From Pseudonocardia terrae (lineage in GTDB: Bacteria; Actinomycetota; Actinomycetes; Mycobacteriales; Pseudonocardiaceae), in contig NZ_JAJTTE010000003.1 in assembly GCF_021343995.1 (NCBI RefSeq), positions 163,376 through 227,375 on the forward strand: a stretch of DNA of 64,000 bases, read 5' to 3'. Shown here piece after piece: positions 45,239 through 56,648 of this stretch (positions are counted from its first letter, which is position 1; each line of letters begins with the position of its first letter). The position numbers were made by a program, and so were the translations under genes. A model generated the notes under the pieces. It was not told where the DNA came from. It worked only from the letters and a program-made list of their open reading frames with translations, and did not search any database.

Positions 45239-45472
45239 TCAGCCGGGAGGAGGCGACTGCAGCTCGGCTCGGGCGCGCAGCAGCGCGCACGAGGGGCAAC
45301 CGGTCACCGCGGCGACGGACACGATCTCGTTCTCCCGCAGCCACAGATCCCATTCGACGCCCTTGAGCCGATTGCGTTCCTTCTCGACCTCTTCCTTCCC
45401 GACCGCGACGCCGATGGACACGCTGAGTCCGACGAGGGCTGCGAGCCCGACGGCCACGACGATCGCGTACAC
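45239..45472 (-). CDS. Small membrane protein with CPSC motif, unknown function
   Basis: 77 residues. GTG 45472 has AGGAGGAACC just upstream. One N-terminal membrane helix ([21 protein letters not shown]), then a charged helix KEEVEKERNRLKGVEWDLW, and a C-terminal half with CPSCALLRARAEL, whose Cys pair could bind metal or form a disulphide. I do not recognise a family. It lies 137 bases from a second small membrane protein of the same layout and strand. Confidence 0.6.
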   Translation of the reverse strand: MYAIVVAVGLAALVGLSVSIGVAVGKEEVEKERNRLKGVEWDLWLRENEIVSVAAVTGCPSCALLRARAELQSPPPG

Positions 45473-45609
45473 GGTTCCTCCTTCGACCTGGGCTGGGTGC
45501 TGACTCGGCCGTTCGGAACGGCCCGTGCGCAGGAACCCCCCGGCACTGCGCAGTGGTGAACGGCATCGGCGGATCTCCCCTCGACCGAGGGTGTGGAGCC
45601 GATACGTTC

Positions 45610-45807
45610 TCAGTCGCTGTCCTCGTCGCCCCAGGAGTCGTAGCCCGACCGGCTCGTCCCGGCCTGCCGGACCTCCCAGTTGCGGCGACGTTCGGCAGCC
45701 ACCTGTCGCCAGGCACGGGCCTGTGCGGCATCGAGGACGCCGACGACCGCGCCGATGACGACCAGGCCACCCAGCCCGATCAGGACGACCACGATCGGCG
45801 TGATCAC
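45610..45807 (-). CDS. Small membrane protein, unknown function
   Basis: 65 residues from GTG 45807, with GGGAGG eight bases upstream; a GTG nine bases earlier overlaps that site. N-terminal helix VVVLIGLGGLVVIGAVVGVL, then a positively charged helix ARAWRQVAAERRRNWEVRQ and an acidic end GDEDSD. Same one-helix plus charged-tail plan as the next small gene. No family recognised. They may be co-transcribed; a role with the divergent regulator is possible but unproven. Confidence 0.55.
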   Translation of the reverse strand: MITPIVVVLIGLGGLVVIGAVVGVLDAAQARAWRQVAAERRRNWEVRQAGTSRSGYDSWGDEDSD

Positions 45808-46196
45808 GGTGACCACCTCCCGGAACGACGCCGGGCGACCTTGCTGGAGACCGATCCGGTACGTGCGCGGACGGCTCGGACATGGATCATCGGGACTCAC
45901 CTTCCACTCGGAGTGCTGCCCGGCGGACACCGGGAGTCGAGGGGGTCCCTGCTGCGGGACCGGGGCCGTGGCGCGGCGGGTGCGACGGGCGGGGCGCGAG
46001 CCGGTCGGGGAGATCACGGGCGCCTCCTTCCCACGGGGACCCCGGGTGGAGGTGATGCGAACCGCTCGGGGTCCAGCTGTGCTTAGATTGCCCGACGGGA
46101 TGTCCTCATGCAATTGCACCGAGACGCTGCCGTGTGAATCACTCGCTCGGAGCAACCGGCCGGTTCCGATGGGTGAGCGGACGGGGGGAAGGCGGG
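45808..46196. other. Divergent intergenic region upstream of Scr1-type regulator
   Basis: 389 bases between the leftward small membrane protein genes and the rightward regulator. It probably carries promoters for both directions. An AT-richer patch, GTGCTTAGATT (46080-46090), is the best candidate -10 region for the regulator, but no clear -35 was seen. A leftward open frame crosses it without start signals and looks non-coding. Confidence 0.4.
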
Positions 46197-47096
46197 ATGG
46201 CGCCACAGCAGGGGCCCGCGGGACCGCGGCGACGGCTCGGCGCCGAACTGCGGCGGCTCCGACTCAACGCCGACATGACCCTCGACGAGGTCGCGGAGCA
46301 GATGACGTGCTCGACGTCGAAGATCAGCCGGCTGGAGACGGGCAAGGGCATCCCCAAGCTGCCCGACGTCAACGAGCTGATCCGGATCTACGGCGTGACC
46401 TCCGACGCCGAGCAGGACATGCTCCGCCGGCTGGTGCGCGAGGGGCGGACGCAGGGGTGGTGGGAGCCCTACGTCGAGGGCGTACAGCCGGAGCGGTTCG
46501 TCATGGACTCGCCGGCCCGCTACCCCTCGCTGGAGACGGCGGCGCGCGCGGTGTCGTCGTTCGACATGGCGGTGATCCACGGGCTGCTCCAGACCGAGGA
46601 CTACGCCCGCGCCGTACTCAACGCGGTACTCCCGCACCACCGACGTCGCGAGATCGACAAGCTCGTCGAGCTCCGGCGGATGCGTCAACTCGCGGTTGTC
46701 GAGCGCGACCCGCCGCTGTCCCTGGCGGTGGTGCTGGACGAGGCTGCGCTCAATCGGGTCGTCGGCGGTGCCTCCGTGATGTCGGCCGAGTTGGAGTTCG
46801 TCGTCGAGCGCTCGCGCATGCCGCACGTGGATGTGCGCGTGTTGCGCTTCGGCGCTGGTGCGCACCGGGCACACGCCGGCGACTTCGTGCTGCTCGAGTT
46901 TCCCGACTCCACGATGGACTGCGTCTACATCGAAGGACACGCCGGGGACCAGTATCTCGAAGGAGAGGCGGACGTTGAGCTGTATAAAGGCGTCTTCGCT
47001 GACGTCGCCGACCGCGCACTCGACCCCGATGAGTCGCGGGAGCTGATCAGCTGGTACGCCCGCAACCACGCTCCCCGACGGAAGGCCACCTCGTGA
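46197..47096 (+). CDS. XRE-type regulator of the Scr1/DUF5753 family
   Basis: 299 residues. Helix-turn-helix at 12-65 (LGAELRRLRLNADMTLDEVA, STSKISRLETGKGIPKLPDV), then the DUF5753 ligand domain from about 95, with the hallmark VSSFDMAVIHGLLQTEDYAR and a late FVLLEFPDSTMDCVYIEG. Such regulators are abundant in actinomycetes and typically paired with a DUF397 protein that modulates them, as here. Target genes unknown; the divergent small membrane proteins are candidates. Confidence 0.92.
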   Translation: MAPQQGPAGPRRRLGAELRRLRLNADMTLDEVAEQMTCSTSKISRLETGKGIPKLPDVNELIRIYGVTSDAEQDMLRRLVREGRTQGWWEPYVEGVQPERFVMDSPARYPSLETAARAVSSFDMAVIHGLLQTEDYARAVLNAVLPHHRRREIDKLVELRRMRQLAVVERDPPLSLAVVLDEAALNRVVGGASVMSAELEFVVERSRMPHVDVRVLRFGAGAHRAHAGDFVLLEFPDSTMDCVYIEGHAGDQYLEGEADVELYKGVFADVADRALDPDESRELISWYARNHAPRRKATS

Positions 47097-47278
47097 TCGA
47101 GTTCCGGACCAGCAGCTACTGCGATCTCGGTAGCTGTGTCGAGGTCGGACGCACCGCCGACGGCTCATTCCTGGTGCGGGACACCAAGAACCGCGAGCAG
47201 GCCCCGCTGGCGTTCACTCGCGAGGAGTGGGCGGCGTTCGTGGCGGGCGTGAAGAACGGCGAGTTCGAGGCCTCCTGA
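47093..47278 (+). CDS. DUF397 domain protein
   Basis: 61 residues, GTG 47093 overlapping the regulator stop (GTGA), so translation is coupled. FRTSSYCDLGSCVEVGRT and VRDTKNREQAPLAFTREEW match the DUF397 pattern. Relatives such as BldB/WhiJ-system partners in Streptomyces act as antagonists or co-regulators of the neighbouring Scr1-like protein. Confidence 0.93.
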   Translation: MIEFRTSSYCDLGSCVEVGRTADGSFLVRDTKNREQAPLAFTREEWAAFVAGVKNGEFEAS

Positions 47279-47496
47279 GAGGCCGTCCTGTGAGGACGGT
47301 CCACTCCGGAACATCGTCGCCGGTCGGCCCACCGGTCCATCACGGACCGTGAGTTCGTGACGTCCGCCTCACGCAGTTGAGGTGGATTTGAGGTAGCTGT
47401 GCCCCAACTGTGACGTTCTGGGCTACCGACGGGTAAAGGCTGTGACTAGCGTCTCCGGGCATCGCTCGAACCCGACGACCTCGGAGTGCCCAGAGA

Positions 47497-49149
47497 ATGC
47501 CCACCACACGACGTCTGCTCGCCACCATCGCCGCTGGCGCGCTCGCCGTCTCGCTCGCCGCGTGCGCGACCTCCGAACGAGGTGGCGGCACGCAGGCCGG
47601 CGCGACCGGCGGGACGATGGTCTTCGGCGCGGCCGGCGCCCCGAAGAACTTCGACCCGATCTTCAACGACGACGGCGAGAGCTTCCGTCCGATCCGTCAG
47701 ATGTACGACACCCTGATCACCTACAAGGCGGGCACCACCGACCTCGCGCCGGGCCTGGCGACCGAGTGGTCGTCCACCCCGGACGGCAAGACGTGGACCT
47801 TCACGCTCCGCCAGGGCGTGAAGTTCCACGACGGCACCCCGCTCGACGCCGCCGCCGTGTGCACCAACTTCGACCGCTGGGCCGACACGACCAGCGAGGC
47901 CGCGCAGAGCAACATGATCTACTACGCGGACGTGTTCGAGGGCTTCAAGAACTCGGGCGGCATCTACCAGGGCTGCCGGGCCACCGACCCGAACACCGCG
48001 GTCATCTCCCTGTCGAAGTACAAGGGCGCCTTCCCCGCCGCCTTCGGCCTGACCTCGCTGTCGATCTCCAGCCCGGCCGCCCTGAAGCAGTACGACGCCG
48101 ACAACGTCAGCCAGAGCGGCGACTCGTTCTCCTACCCGGCCTACGCCACGGACCACCCGACCGGCACCGGCGCGTTCAAGTTCGAGAGCTACGACCGCAC
48201 CGCGAACACGATCACCCTGGTCCGCAACGACGACTACTGGGGTGAGAAGGCCAAGCTGGACAAGCTCGTGTTCAAGATCATCCCGGACGAGAACGCCCGC
48301 AAGCAGGAGCTCACGGCCGGCACGATCGACGGTTACGACTACCCGTCGCCCGCCGACTACAACGCCCTCAAGCAGGCCGGCCAGCAGGTGCTGATCCGCC
48401 AGCCGTTCAACGTGCTCTACATGGGCATCAACACCAAGAACAACCCGGCGCTCGAGGACATCCGGGTGCGTCAGGCTCTCGCCTACGCGATCGACCGGCA
48501 GGCGCTGGTGCAGACCAAGCTCCCCGAGGGCGCCGAGGTCGCGACGCAGTTCATGCCCAAGACCGTCGCCGGGTACGCCGACGACGTCGAGCAGTACCCG
48601 TACGACCCGCAGAAGGCGAAGGACCTGCTGGCCCAGGCCGGGGCGTCGAACCTGACGCTGAACTTCTACTACCCGACCGAGGTCACCCGGCCCTACATGC
48701 CGAACCCGACCGACCTCTTCCAGCTGATCTCGGAGAACCTCAAGCAGGTCGGGATCACCGTCAACGCGGTGCCGCGGCCGTGGAACGGCGGCTTCAAGGA
48801 CGACGTCCAGACCGCGGGCAAGCAGGACCTGCACCTGCTCGGCTGGACCGGCGACTACAACGACGCCGGCAACTTCATCGGCACCTTCTTCGGACGCGAG
48901 AAGGCGGAGTTCGGTCCCGAGGACCCGGCCATGTACGCGCAGATCAACGCGGCCGACGCCGAGCCCGACCCGGTCAAGCACGCCGCGGCGTACCAGCAGG
49001 CCAACCGCGACCTGATGGCGAAGTACCTGCCGGCCGTGCCGATCAGCAGCAGCCCGCCCGCGATCGTCGTCTCCGGCGCGATCCAGGGCCTGGTGCCCAG
49101 CCCGCTGACCGACGAGCGGTTCAACACCGTCAGCAAGACGCAGAGCTGA
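47497..49149 (+). CDS. ABC transporter solute-binding lipoprotein, peptide/nickel (SBP family 5)
   Basis: 550 residues. Lipoprotein signal RRLLATIAAGALAVSLAAC with lipobox LAAC (Cys near 25), then family 5 features: VFGAAGAPKNFDPIFNDDGE, LATEWSSTPDGKTWTFTLR, GVKFHDGTPLDAAAV and VRQALAYAIDRQALVQ. It captures peptides or other oligomers for the permeases downstream. First gene of a five-gene operon, although palindromic repeats lie before the permease. The 218-base region upstream has possible -10-like AT patches (GGGTAAAGG, GACTAGCGT) but no firm promoter. Confidence 0.94.
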   Translation: MPTTRRLLATIAAGALAVSLAACATSERGGGTQAGATGGTMVFGAAGAPKNFDPIFNDDGESFRPIRQMYDTLITYKAGTTDLAPGLATEWSSTPDGKTWTFTLRQGVKFHDGTPLDAAAVCTNFDRWADTTSEAAQSNMIYYADVFEGFKNSGGIYQGCRATDPNTAVISLSKYKGAFPAAFGLTSLSISSPAALKQYDADNVSQSGDSFSYPAYATDHPTGTGAFKFESYDRTANTITLVRNDDYWGEKAKLDKLVFKIIPDENARKQELTAGTIDGYDYPSPADYNALKQAGQQVLIRQPFNVLYMGINTKNNPALEDIRVRQALAYAIDRQALVQTKLPEGAEVATQFMPKTVAGYADDVEQYPYDPQKAKDLLAQAGASNLTLNFYYPTEVTRPYMPNPTDLFQLISENLKQVGITVNAVPRPWNGGFKDDVQTAGKQDLHLLGWTGDYNDAGNFIGTFFGREKAEFGPEDPAMYAQINAADAEPDPVKHAAAYQQANRDLMAKYLPAVPISSSPPAIVVSGAIQGLVPSPLTDERFNTVSKTQS

Positions 49150-49161
49150 TCCGACCGAACT

Positions 49162-49267
49162 GCATTATGGAACCATAATGGGTCTATTTCGCTGGTCCGA
49201 CCACATTATGGTTCCATGATGCGTGAAACCGGCTGCCCTGAGCGCGTTATGGAACCATAATGCGCTC
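49162..49267. repeat. Cluster of three TTATGG..CCATAA palindromes inside the peptide ABC operon
   Basis: Palindromes at 49162-49181 (GCATTATGG / CCATAATG), 49203-49225 (ACATTATGG / CCATGATGCGTG) and 49240-49267 (GAGCGCGTTATGG / CCATAATGCGCTC). Same family as 15171-15280. The last one forms a 13-bp RNA hairpin with one G-U pair and an AA loop. The cluster separates the binding-protein gene from the permease gene, where REP-like hairpins often raise mRNA level of the binding protein. Confidence 0.87.
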
Positions 49268-49291
49268 GGGGTGCCGGTGTGAAAGGCCACC

Positions 49292-50296
49292 ATGCTGCGC
49301 TTCATCGTGCGGCGGTTGATCCAGGTCGTCCCGACGCTCCTGCTGCTGTCCCTGCTCCTGTTCGCCTGGCTGCGCTCGCTGCCCGGCGGACCGGCGGCCG
49401 CGCTGCTCGGCGACAAGGCGACCCCGGAGAAGATCGCCCAGCTCAACACCGTGCTCGGGCTCGATCAGCCCGTCCCGGTCCAGTACGTCCGCTTCCTCGG
49501 CCGCGCCGTGACCGGCGACTTCGGCAACTCCCTGATCACCGGCGAACCGGTCACCACCGAGATCGCCCGGGCGCTCCCCGCGACCATCGAGCTCTCGATC
49601 GCCGCGCTGCTGCTCGCCGTGCTGCTGGGCATTCCGCTCGGCTACGTCGCGGCCCGGTACCGCGGCCGGCCGCTCGACACCACCACCGTGATCGCGACGC
49701 TCGTGGGCGTCGCGGTCCCCGTCTTCTTCCTCGGCTACCTGCTCAAGCAGTTCTTCGCCGTGGACCTCGGCTGGTTCCCGCCGTCCGGGCGCCAGGCCGT
49801 GGGCATCGACGCCACGCACGTCACCGGCTTCGCCGTCCTCGACGGTCTCCTGACCAGGGAGTTCGACGCGTCGTGGGACGCCCTCGTGCACCTCGTGCTG
49901 CCCGCGATCGCCCTGGCCACGATCCCGCTGGCGGTGATCGTGCGGATCACCCGGGCGTCCGTGCTCGACGTCATGGGCTCGGACTTCGTGCGCACGGCCA
50001 ACTCCAAGGGCCTCGCGCCGCGCATCGTCCGCGAGCGGCACGTGCTGCGCAACGCCCTGCTCCCCGTCTCGACGACGATCGGCCTGCAGACCGGCCTGCT
50101 CCTCGCGGGCGCGGTGCTCACCGAGAAGGTCTTCGTGTGGGGCGGCCTCGGAACCCTGCTCGCGCAGGCGATCGAGCGCCGCGACTACCCGCGGCTGCAG
50201 GCCGTGGTGCTGCTCGGCGCGCTGGTCTACGTGATCGTGAACCTGCTCGTCGACCTGTCCTACGCGATCATCGACCCGAGGGTGAGGGTGCGATGA
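49292..50296 (+). CDS. ABC transporter permease, DppB/OppB type
   Basis: 334 residues. Starts MLRFIVRRLIQVVPTLLLLS with the first membrane helix, about six helices in all, and the EAA loop with VLDVMGSDFVRTANSKGL near 230, which docks the ATPases. The N-terminal periplasmic segment LNTVLGLDQPVPVQYVRFL is characteristic of DppB. Overlaps the next permease gene by four bases (ATGA). Confidence 0.95.
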   Translation: MLRFIVRRLIQVVPTLLLLSLLLFAWLRSLPGGPAAALLGDKATPEKIAQLNTVLGLDQPVPVQYVRFLGRAVTGDFGNSLITGEPVTTEIARALPATIELSIAALLLAVLLGIPLGYVAARYRGRPLDTTTVIATLVGVAVPVFFLGYLLKQFFAVDLGWFPPSGRQAVGIDATHVTGFAVLDGLLTREFDASWDALVHLVLPAIALATIPLAVIVRITRASVLDVMGSDFVRTANSKGLAPRIVRERHVLRNALLPVSTTIGLQTGLLLAGAVLTEKVFVWGGLGTLLAQAIERRDYPRLQAVVLLGALVYVIVNLLVDLSYAIIDPRVRVR

Positions 50297-51252
50297 CCTC
50301 GCCGAGAGGCAGCCTGCGACCCCGACCCCCGACCCTGCTGGACCGCCGCCGGCGCCGCGTCGACGAGCTGGCGGAGGCGAGCGGGCGCAGCCTCACCGCC
50401 GACGCCTTCCAACGGCTGCGGCGCAACCCCGTCGCGATCGTGGGGGCCGTGATCGTCGGGCTGTTCGTGCTGGTCTCGATCCTCGCGCCGTGGATCGCCC
50501 CGCACGACGCCGCGACCGCCTTCCCCGAGCTGCAGCGCACGCTGCGGCCCGACTCCATCCCCGGCGCCCAGCCGGGCTTCCCGCTGGGCTCGGACCAGAA
50601 CGGCCGGGACTTCTTCTCCCGCATGATCCTGGCCTCGCGGCAGACGCTGCTGGTCGGTGTCTTCGCCACGCTGATCGGACTGGTGTTCGGTGTGCTGATC
50701 GGGGCGCTCGCGGGCGCCTTCGGCGGGTGGGTCGACACCGTGCTCATGCGGGTCACGGACGTCCTGCTGTCCATCCCGTCCCTGCTCCTGGCGATCTCCA
50801 TCGCCGCGCTGACCGCCAAGCCCAGCCAGACGACGGTGATCATCGCCGTCGCGCTGGTCAGCGTGCCGGTGTTCGCCCGGCTGCTGCGCGGCGCGATGCT
50901 CGCGCAGCGGGAGTCCGACCACGTCCTCGCGGCCACCTCGCTGGGGGTGAAGCGACGTGCGATCGTGCTGCGGCACATGCTGCCCAACGCCATGGGCCCG
51001 GTGATCGTGCAGGCCACGCTGACCCTGGCGACGTCGATCCTCGACGCGGCCGCGCTGTCCTTCCTCGGGCTGGGCGACGGCGACCCGGCCCGCGCCGAAT
51101 GGGGGCTCATGCTCGCCAACGCCCAGGCCTACCTCGATGTCCGGCCCGCCCTGGCGTTCTGGCCCGCGATCGCGATCATCCTGGTCGCGCTCGGGTTCAC
51201 GCTGCTCGGCGAGGCCCTGCGCGAGGCGCTCGACCCGAAGGGACGACGCTGA
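50293..51252 (+). CDS. ABC transporter permease, DppC/OppC type
   Basis: 319 residues. A cytoplasmic N-terminus of about 45 residues leads into helix 1 (VGAVIVGLFVLVSILAPWIA), then the PLGSDQNGRDFFSRMILAS signature of OppC permeases and the EAA loop ESDHVLAATSLGVKRRAIV. Ends LGEALREALDPKGRR. Start overlaps the DppB-type stop, and its own stop overlaps the ATPase start by one base (TGATG). Confidence 0.95.
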   Translation: MTSPRGSLRPRPPTLLDRRRRRVDELAEASGRSLTADAFQRLRRNPVAIVGAVIVGLFVLVSILAPWIAPHDAATAFPELQRTLRPDSIPGAQPGFPLGSDQNGRDFFSRMILASRQTLLVGVFATLIGLVFGVLIGALAGAFGGWVDTVLMRVTDVLLSIPSLLLAISIAALTAKPSQTTVIIAVALVSVPVFARLLRGAMLAQRESDHVLAATSLGVKRRAIVLRHMLPNAMGPVIVQATLTLATSILDAAALSFLGLGDGDPARAEWGLMLANAQAYLDVRPALAFWPAIAIILVALGFTLLGEALREALDPKGRR

Positions 51253-52250
51253 TGACCGCGCTGCTGGAGGTCGAGGACCTGCGGGTCGCGTTCACCCGGC
51301 GCGGCGAGCCGGACACCGTCGCCGTCGACGGGGTGAGCTTCGACGTGAAGCCGGGTGAGATCGTCGGGCTGGTCGGCGAGTCCGGCTGCGGCAAGTCGGT
51401 GACGTCGCTGGCGGTGATGCGGCTCCTGCCCGAGCGCGGCAACCGGGTCACGGGCTCGATCCGGATGGACGGCGAGGACCTGCTGGCCCTGTCGGACTCC
51501 GCGATGCGCGAGCGCCGCGGCCGGGACCTGTCGATGATCTTCCAGGACCCGCTGTCCTCGCTGAACCCGGTGATCCCGGTGGGGCTGCAAGTCACCGAGG
51601 TGCTGACCCGGCACCGCGGCATGAAGAAGCACGCCGCGCGCCGGGAGGCCGCGGAGCTGCTGGACCGCGTGGGGATCCCCGACCCGACGAGGCGGCTCGA
51701 CTCGTACCCGCACCAGATGTCCGGCGGCATGCGGCAGCGCGCCCTGATCGCGATCGCGCTGGCCTGCACGCCCCGGCTGCTGATCGCCGACGAGCCGACG
51801 ACGGCCCTGGACGTCACGATCCAGGCCCAGATCCTCGACCTGCTCGAGCAGCTGGTCGCGGAGACCGGGACGGCGCTCGTGATGATCACGCACGACCTCG
51901 GCGTCGTCGCCGGATTGTGCGACCGGGTCAACGTGCTCTACGCGGGCCGGATCGTGGAGCGCGCGGACCGGCACGAGCTGTTCCGCGCCCCGCGGCACCC
52001 CTACACGCACGGGCTGCTCGGCTCGATCCCACGGCTCGACGGGCCGCCGGGGGAGGAGCTCGCGGCGATCCGTGGCTCGGTCAACGACAACCTGCCCTGG
52101 GCGGCACCGGAGGGCGGCGCCTGCGCGTTCACCCCGCGCTGCCCGCGGGCGCTCGACGTCTGTGGCGAGGTGACCCCGTTGGCGGAGCGGGCCGGGACCC
52201 GGTTGCTGCGTTGCCACAACCCCGTCCCGGTCGCGGAGGGAGCGGCATGA
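51252..52250 (+). CDS. Peptide ABC transporter ATP-binding protein, DppD/OppD type
   Basis: 332 residues. Walker [20 protein letters not shown]-loop [11 protein letters not shown], signature [16 protein letters not shown], Walker [14 protein letters not shown] and H-loop MITHDLGVV. The C-terminal oligopeptide extension has the Cys pattern of iron-sulphur-binding DppD/F ends ([17 protein letters not shown]). Works with the DppF-type ATPase as a pair. Confidence 0.95.
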   Translation: MTALLEVEDLRVAFTRRGEPDTVAVDGVSFDVKPGEIVGLVGESGCGKSVTSLAVMRLLPERGNRVTGSIRMDGEDLLALSDSAMRERRGRDLSMIFQDPLSSLNPVIPVGLQVTEVLTRHRGMKKHAARREAAELLDRVGIPDPTRRLDSYPHQMSGGMRQRALIAIALACTPRLLIADEPTTALDVTIQAQILDLLEQLVAETGTALVMITHDLGVVAGLCDRVNVLYAGRIVERADRHELFRAPRHPYTHGLLGSIPRLDGPPGEELAAIRGSVNDNLPWAAPEGGACAFTPRCPRALDVCGEVTPLAERAGTRLLRCHNPVPVAEGAA

Positions 52251-53380
52251 GCGAGGAGACGAACGGGTCGGCGCCGGCGCTGCTGGAGGTCGAGGACCTC
52301 GCCGTCCACTTCCCGATCACCCAGGGCGTGTTCCGGGGCCGGACGGTGGGGCACGTCTACGCCATCGACGGCGTCTCGCTCACGGTGCGCCGCGGGGAGA
52401 CGTACGGGCTGGTCGGCGAGTCCGGGTGCGGCAAGTCGACCCTCGGCCGGGCGATCCTCAAGCTGACCGAACCGACCCACGGCCGGGTCCGGTTCGACGG
52501 CGAGGACATCGCCGGGCTGAAGGGCGAGGAGCTGCGCCGCCGGCGCCGCCGGTTCCAGATGGTGTTCCAGGACCCGATGTCGAGCCTCGACCCGCGGCAG
52601 TCCGTGGAGTCGCTGCTCAGTGAGGGTCTCACGGCCCACGGGCTGTCGAAGGGGCCGGAGGCGGACCGACGGCGGCTGCGGGAGCTGGTCGACGCCGTCG
52701 GGTTGCCGAAGGGGTCGCTGCGCCGCTACCCGCACGAGTTCTCCGGCGGACAGCGGCAGCGGATCGGGATCGCGCGGGCGCTGTGCGTGGAGCCCGACCT
52801 GATCGTGGCCGACGAGCCGGTGTCGGCGCTCGACGTCTCGGTGCAGGCCCAGGTGCTCAACCTGCTGTCCCGGCTGCAGCGCGAGCTCGGGCTGACCTAC
52901 CTGGTCATCGCGCACGACCTGGCGGTGGTCCGGCACGTCAGCGACCGGGTGGGCGTGATGTACCTGGGCGGGATCGTCGAGGAGGCGCCGTCGACGGACC
53001 TCTACGCCGACCCGCAGCACCCCTACACCCGTGCGCTGCTGTCCGCGGTGCCGCTGCCGGACCCGGAGGCCGAGGACCGGCGGGAACGGATCCTCCTGGC
53101 CGGGGACCTGCCGTCGCCCGCCGCGCCGCCCAGCGGCTGCCGGTTCCACACCCGCTGCCCGTGGAAGCAGGCGGAGCGGTGCGACACCGAGCGCCCCGAG
53201 CCGCGCCGGCTCGAGGGCGCGGCGCCGGGACACCGGGTGGCCTGCCACTGGGCCGAGCAGATCCGCGACGGCCGGATCCGGCCGCACCACGTCGACGCGG
53301 ACATGGTCGACGAGGCCGCCACCCTCGCCGTCGGTGCCCCGGAGCACGCCTCCAGCGTCCAGGAGATCCTCGGCCGCTGA
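52247..53380 (+). CDS. Peptide ABC transporter ATP-binding protein, DppF/OppF type
   Basis: 377 residues. Walker [19 protein letters not shown], signature [16 protein letters not shown], Walker [18 protein letters not shown]-loop [11 protein letters not shown]. DppF-like start [20 protein letters not shown] and a C-terminal Cys cluster ([21 protein letters not shown]). The last 50 residues ([18 protein letters not shown]) extend beyond the usual family end. ATG overlaps the previous stop by four bases. Last gene of the operon. Confidence 0.95.
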   Translation: MSEETNGSAPALLEVEDLAVHFPITQGVFRGRTVGHVYAIDGVSLTVRRGETYGLVGESGCGKSTLGRAILKLTEPTHGRVRFDGEDIAGLKGEELRRRRRRFQMVFQDPMSSLDPRQSVESLLSEGLTAHGLSKGPEADRRRLRELVDAVGLPKGSLRRYPHEFSGGQRQRIGIARALCVEPDLIVADEPVSALDVSVQAQVLNLLSRLQRELGLTYLVIAHDLAVVRHVSDRVGVMYLGGIVEEAPSTDLYADPQHPYTRALLSAVPLPDPEAEDRRERILLAGDLPSPAAPPSGCRFHTRCPWKQAERCDTERPEPRRLEGAAPGHRVACHWAEQIRDGRIRPHHVDADMVDEAATLAVGAPEHASSVQEILGR

Positions 53381-53385
53381 CGCAG

Positions 53386-53420
53386 CGTGCGCGGTGAGCC
53401 GGGCCGGAGCACCGCGCACG
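53386..53420. terminator. Bidirectional terminator after the peptide ABC operon
   Basis: Eleven-base-pair perfect stem CGTGCGCGGTG / CACCGCGCACG (53386-53396 and 53410-53420) with a 13-base loop. It begins six bases after the DppF-type stop and ends just before the stop of the convergent membrane protein gene; an overlapping GTGAGCC / GGCTCAC pairing offers an alternative fold. Confidence 0.8.
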
Positions 53421-53422
53421 GC

Positions 53423-54067
53423 TCACGCGGCGAGGGGGCAGGGTCCCTCGTGGTGCTCCGGCTCGCGGCGGAGCGGGGTGGGCTCGCAGGCGCACGCGTC
53501 GGGCTGCCCGGCCCGTTCCGGCGCGACGCGCCGCCTGGCCAGCAGGCCGACGACGACGGCGGCCGGGACGGCGAGGGCGAAGCCGAACCACGGGTCGCCG
53601 GTCACGGTGGCGCCCAGGAAGCCGAGGCCGAGGCAGACGGTCGCCCAGATCAGCGCGCCCACGGCCGAGCCGAGCACCACCCCGCGCAGCCGCATGCGCA
53701 GGGCCCCGCAGGCGATCGTCGAGGCCACCACGCCGAACGGCACGAAGTACGACGGCGCGATCACCATCGGCCCCGACGCCGCGAGCCGGGACTCGATCCA
53801 GGTGACCGCCCGTGCCCCGGCCCGCCGCCGGGCGATCCGCCGCAGCAGGGCGGGCCCGGCGGCGCGGCCGAGGGCGTACTTCGCCAGGTCGCTGGCGACC
53901 GACCCCGTTGTGGCGGCCAGGATCGCGAACGGGAGCAGGAGGCCCCCGGCGCCCGCGAAGGCGCCGCCGGCGAGCAGCACGGGTTCGGCGGGCGCGAACG
54001 GCACCGCGGACCAGAACAGCAGGAACAGGTACGCGGCGAGCGGGGCGACCGGTAACGGCACGGTCAC
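53423..54067 (-). CDS. VTT/DedA-like membrane protein
   Basis: 214 residues, four to five hydrophobic helices. The start MTVPLPVAPLAAYLFLLFWS, the PFAPAEPVLLAGGAFAGAGG re-entrant-loop-like segment and APSYFVPFGVVASTIACGA fit the VTT (DedA) family, though the usual G-x-x-x-[VI]-G-Y-P signature is less exact. The last 35 residues are soluble with Cys and His (DACACEP, HHEGPCP). DedA relatives are lipid scramblases; function here unproven. Single gene. Confidence 0.72.
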   Translation of the reverse strand: MTVPLPVAPLAAYLFLLFWSAVPFAPAEPVLLAGGAFAGAGGLLLPFAILAATTGSVASDLAKYALGRAAGPALLRRIARRRAGARAVTWIESRLAASGPMVIAPSYFVPFGVVASTIACGALRMRLRGVVLGSAVGALIWATVCLGLGFLGATVTGDPWFGFALAVPAAVVVGLLARRRVAPERAGQPDACACEPTPLRREPEHHEGPCPLAA

Positions 54068-54196
54068 GACGGTAGGGGATCAGCCCGGTTCCGCCGCATC
54101 GGCCGCTGTGAGCCCGCTGAGCGTGGGCGGGCTCCGCCGGGACGCCGACCGGCCGCCCGTGGGTCGCACGGGCGGGCCGGTCGCTGCCGGACGCGC

Positions 54197-56119
<1,923 letters not shown>

Positions 56120-56158
56120 TCAGACCCCGCCGCGGCGGCGAAGGAGCAGGCGCGCCAT
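56120..56158 (-). CDS. leuA leader peptide
   Basis: Twelve residues, [12 protein letters not shown], from ATG 56158 to TGA at 56120-56122, 81 bases upstream of leuA. Three consecutive Leu codons (CTG CTC CTT) in a very short frame at this place match the leader peptides described for leuA in actinobacteria, where leucine starvation stalls the ribosome. No other product is expected of it. Confidence 0.75.
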   Translation of the reverse strand: MARLLLRRRGGV

Positions 56159-56328
56159 GGACCCGACTGTAACCCCCCGCCCCGGGTCGTCGGCAACCCC
56201 GCCCCCCGCCGCGATGACCGCGGCCACACCTCGTGACGCCGAGCCACCCGATAGGGCGAGCGCGCGGACCCCCCGAACGGCCGCCGGTCTGAGAGGATGC
56301 GCGCAACTCGTGCCCTGGAGGGAACACA

Positions 56329-56631
56329 ATGGCGGTGGGAACGACCGTGCGTCGCGGGGCAGGCCTGCTGGCCTCCCTGGTCCGGCTCGTCGGGATGCTG
56401 ATCGTGGCCGTCCTGGTGATCCACATCGTGCTGACCCTGCTCGACGCGAACCCGGCCAACGGCTTCACGATCTTCATCCGCGACCTCGCGGAGTACTTCA
56501 ACCTCGGGCTCGGGAACCTGTTCCTGCCCGCGGAGCCCAAGCTCGCCGTGACCCTGAACTACGGCACCGCGGCGATCATCTGGGGCATCATCACCGCCGT
56601 CGTCACGCGCCTGATCCGCCGGATCGGCTGA
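56329..56631 (+). CDS. Small membrane protein, unknown function
   Basis: 100 residues from ATG 56329 (GGAGGGAACACA upstream). Two membrane segments: [15 protein letters not shown] near 25-39 and [17 protein letters not shown] at the end, separated by an amphipathic [19 protein letters not shown]. Similar small proteins lie beside leuA in related actinomycetes, to my recollection, but no function is known. Divergent from leuA across the leader region, convergent with the mannosyltransferase-like gene (17 bases). Confidence 0.75.
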   Translation: MAVGTTVRRGAGLLASLVRLVGMLIVAVLVIHIVLTLLDANPANGFTIFIRDLAEYFNLGLGNLFLPAEPKLAVTLNYGTAAIIWGIITAVVTRLIRRIG

Positions 56632-56648
56632 TCCCGGTCCGATCCCGG

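Noticed and set aside
47279..47496. Defined promoter for the peptide ABC operon
   Set aside because: Some AT-richer hexamers are present but no pair with correct spacing could be chosen with confidence.
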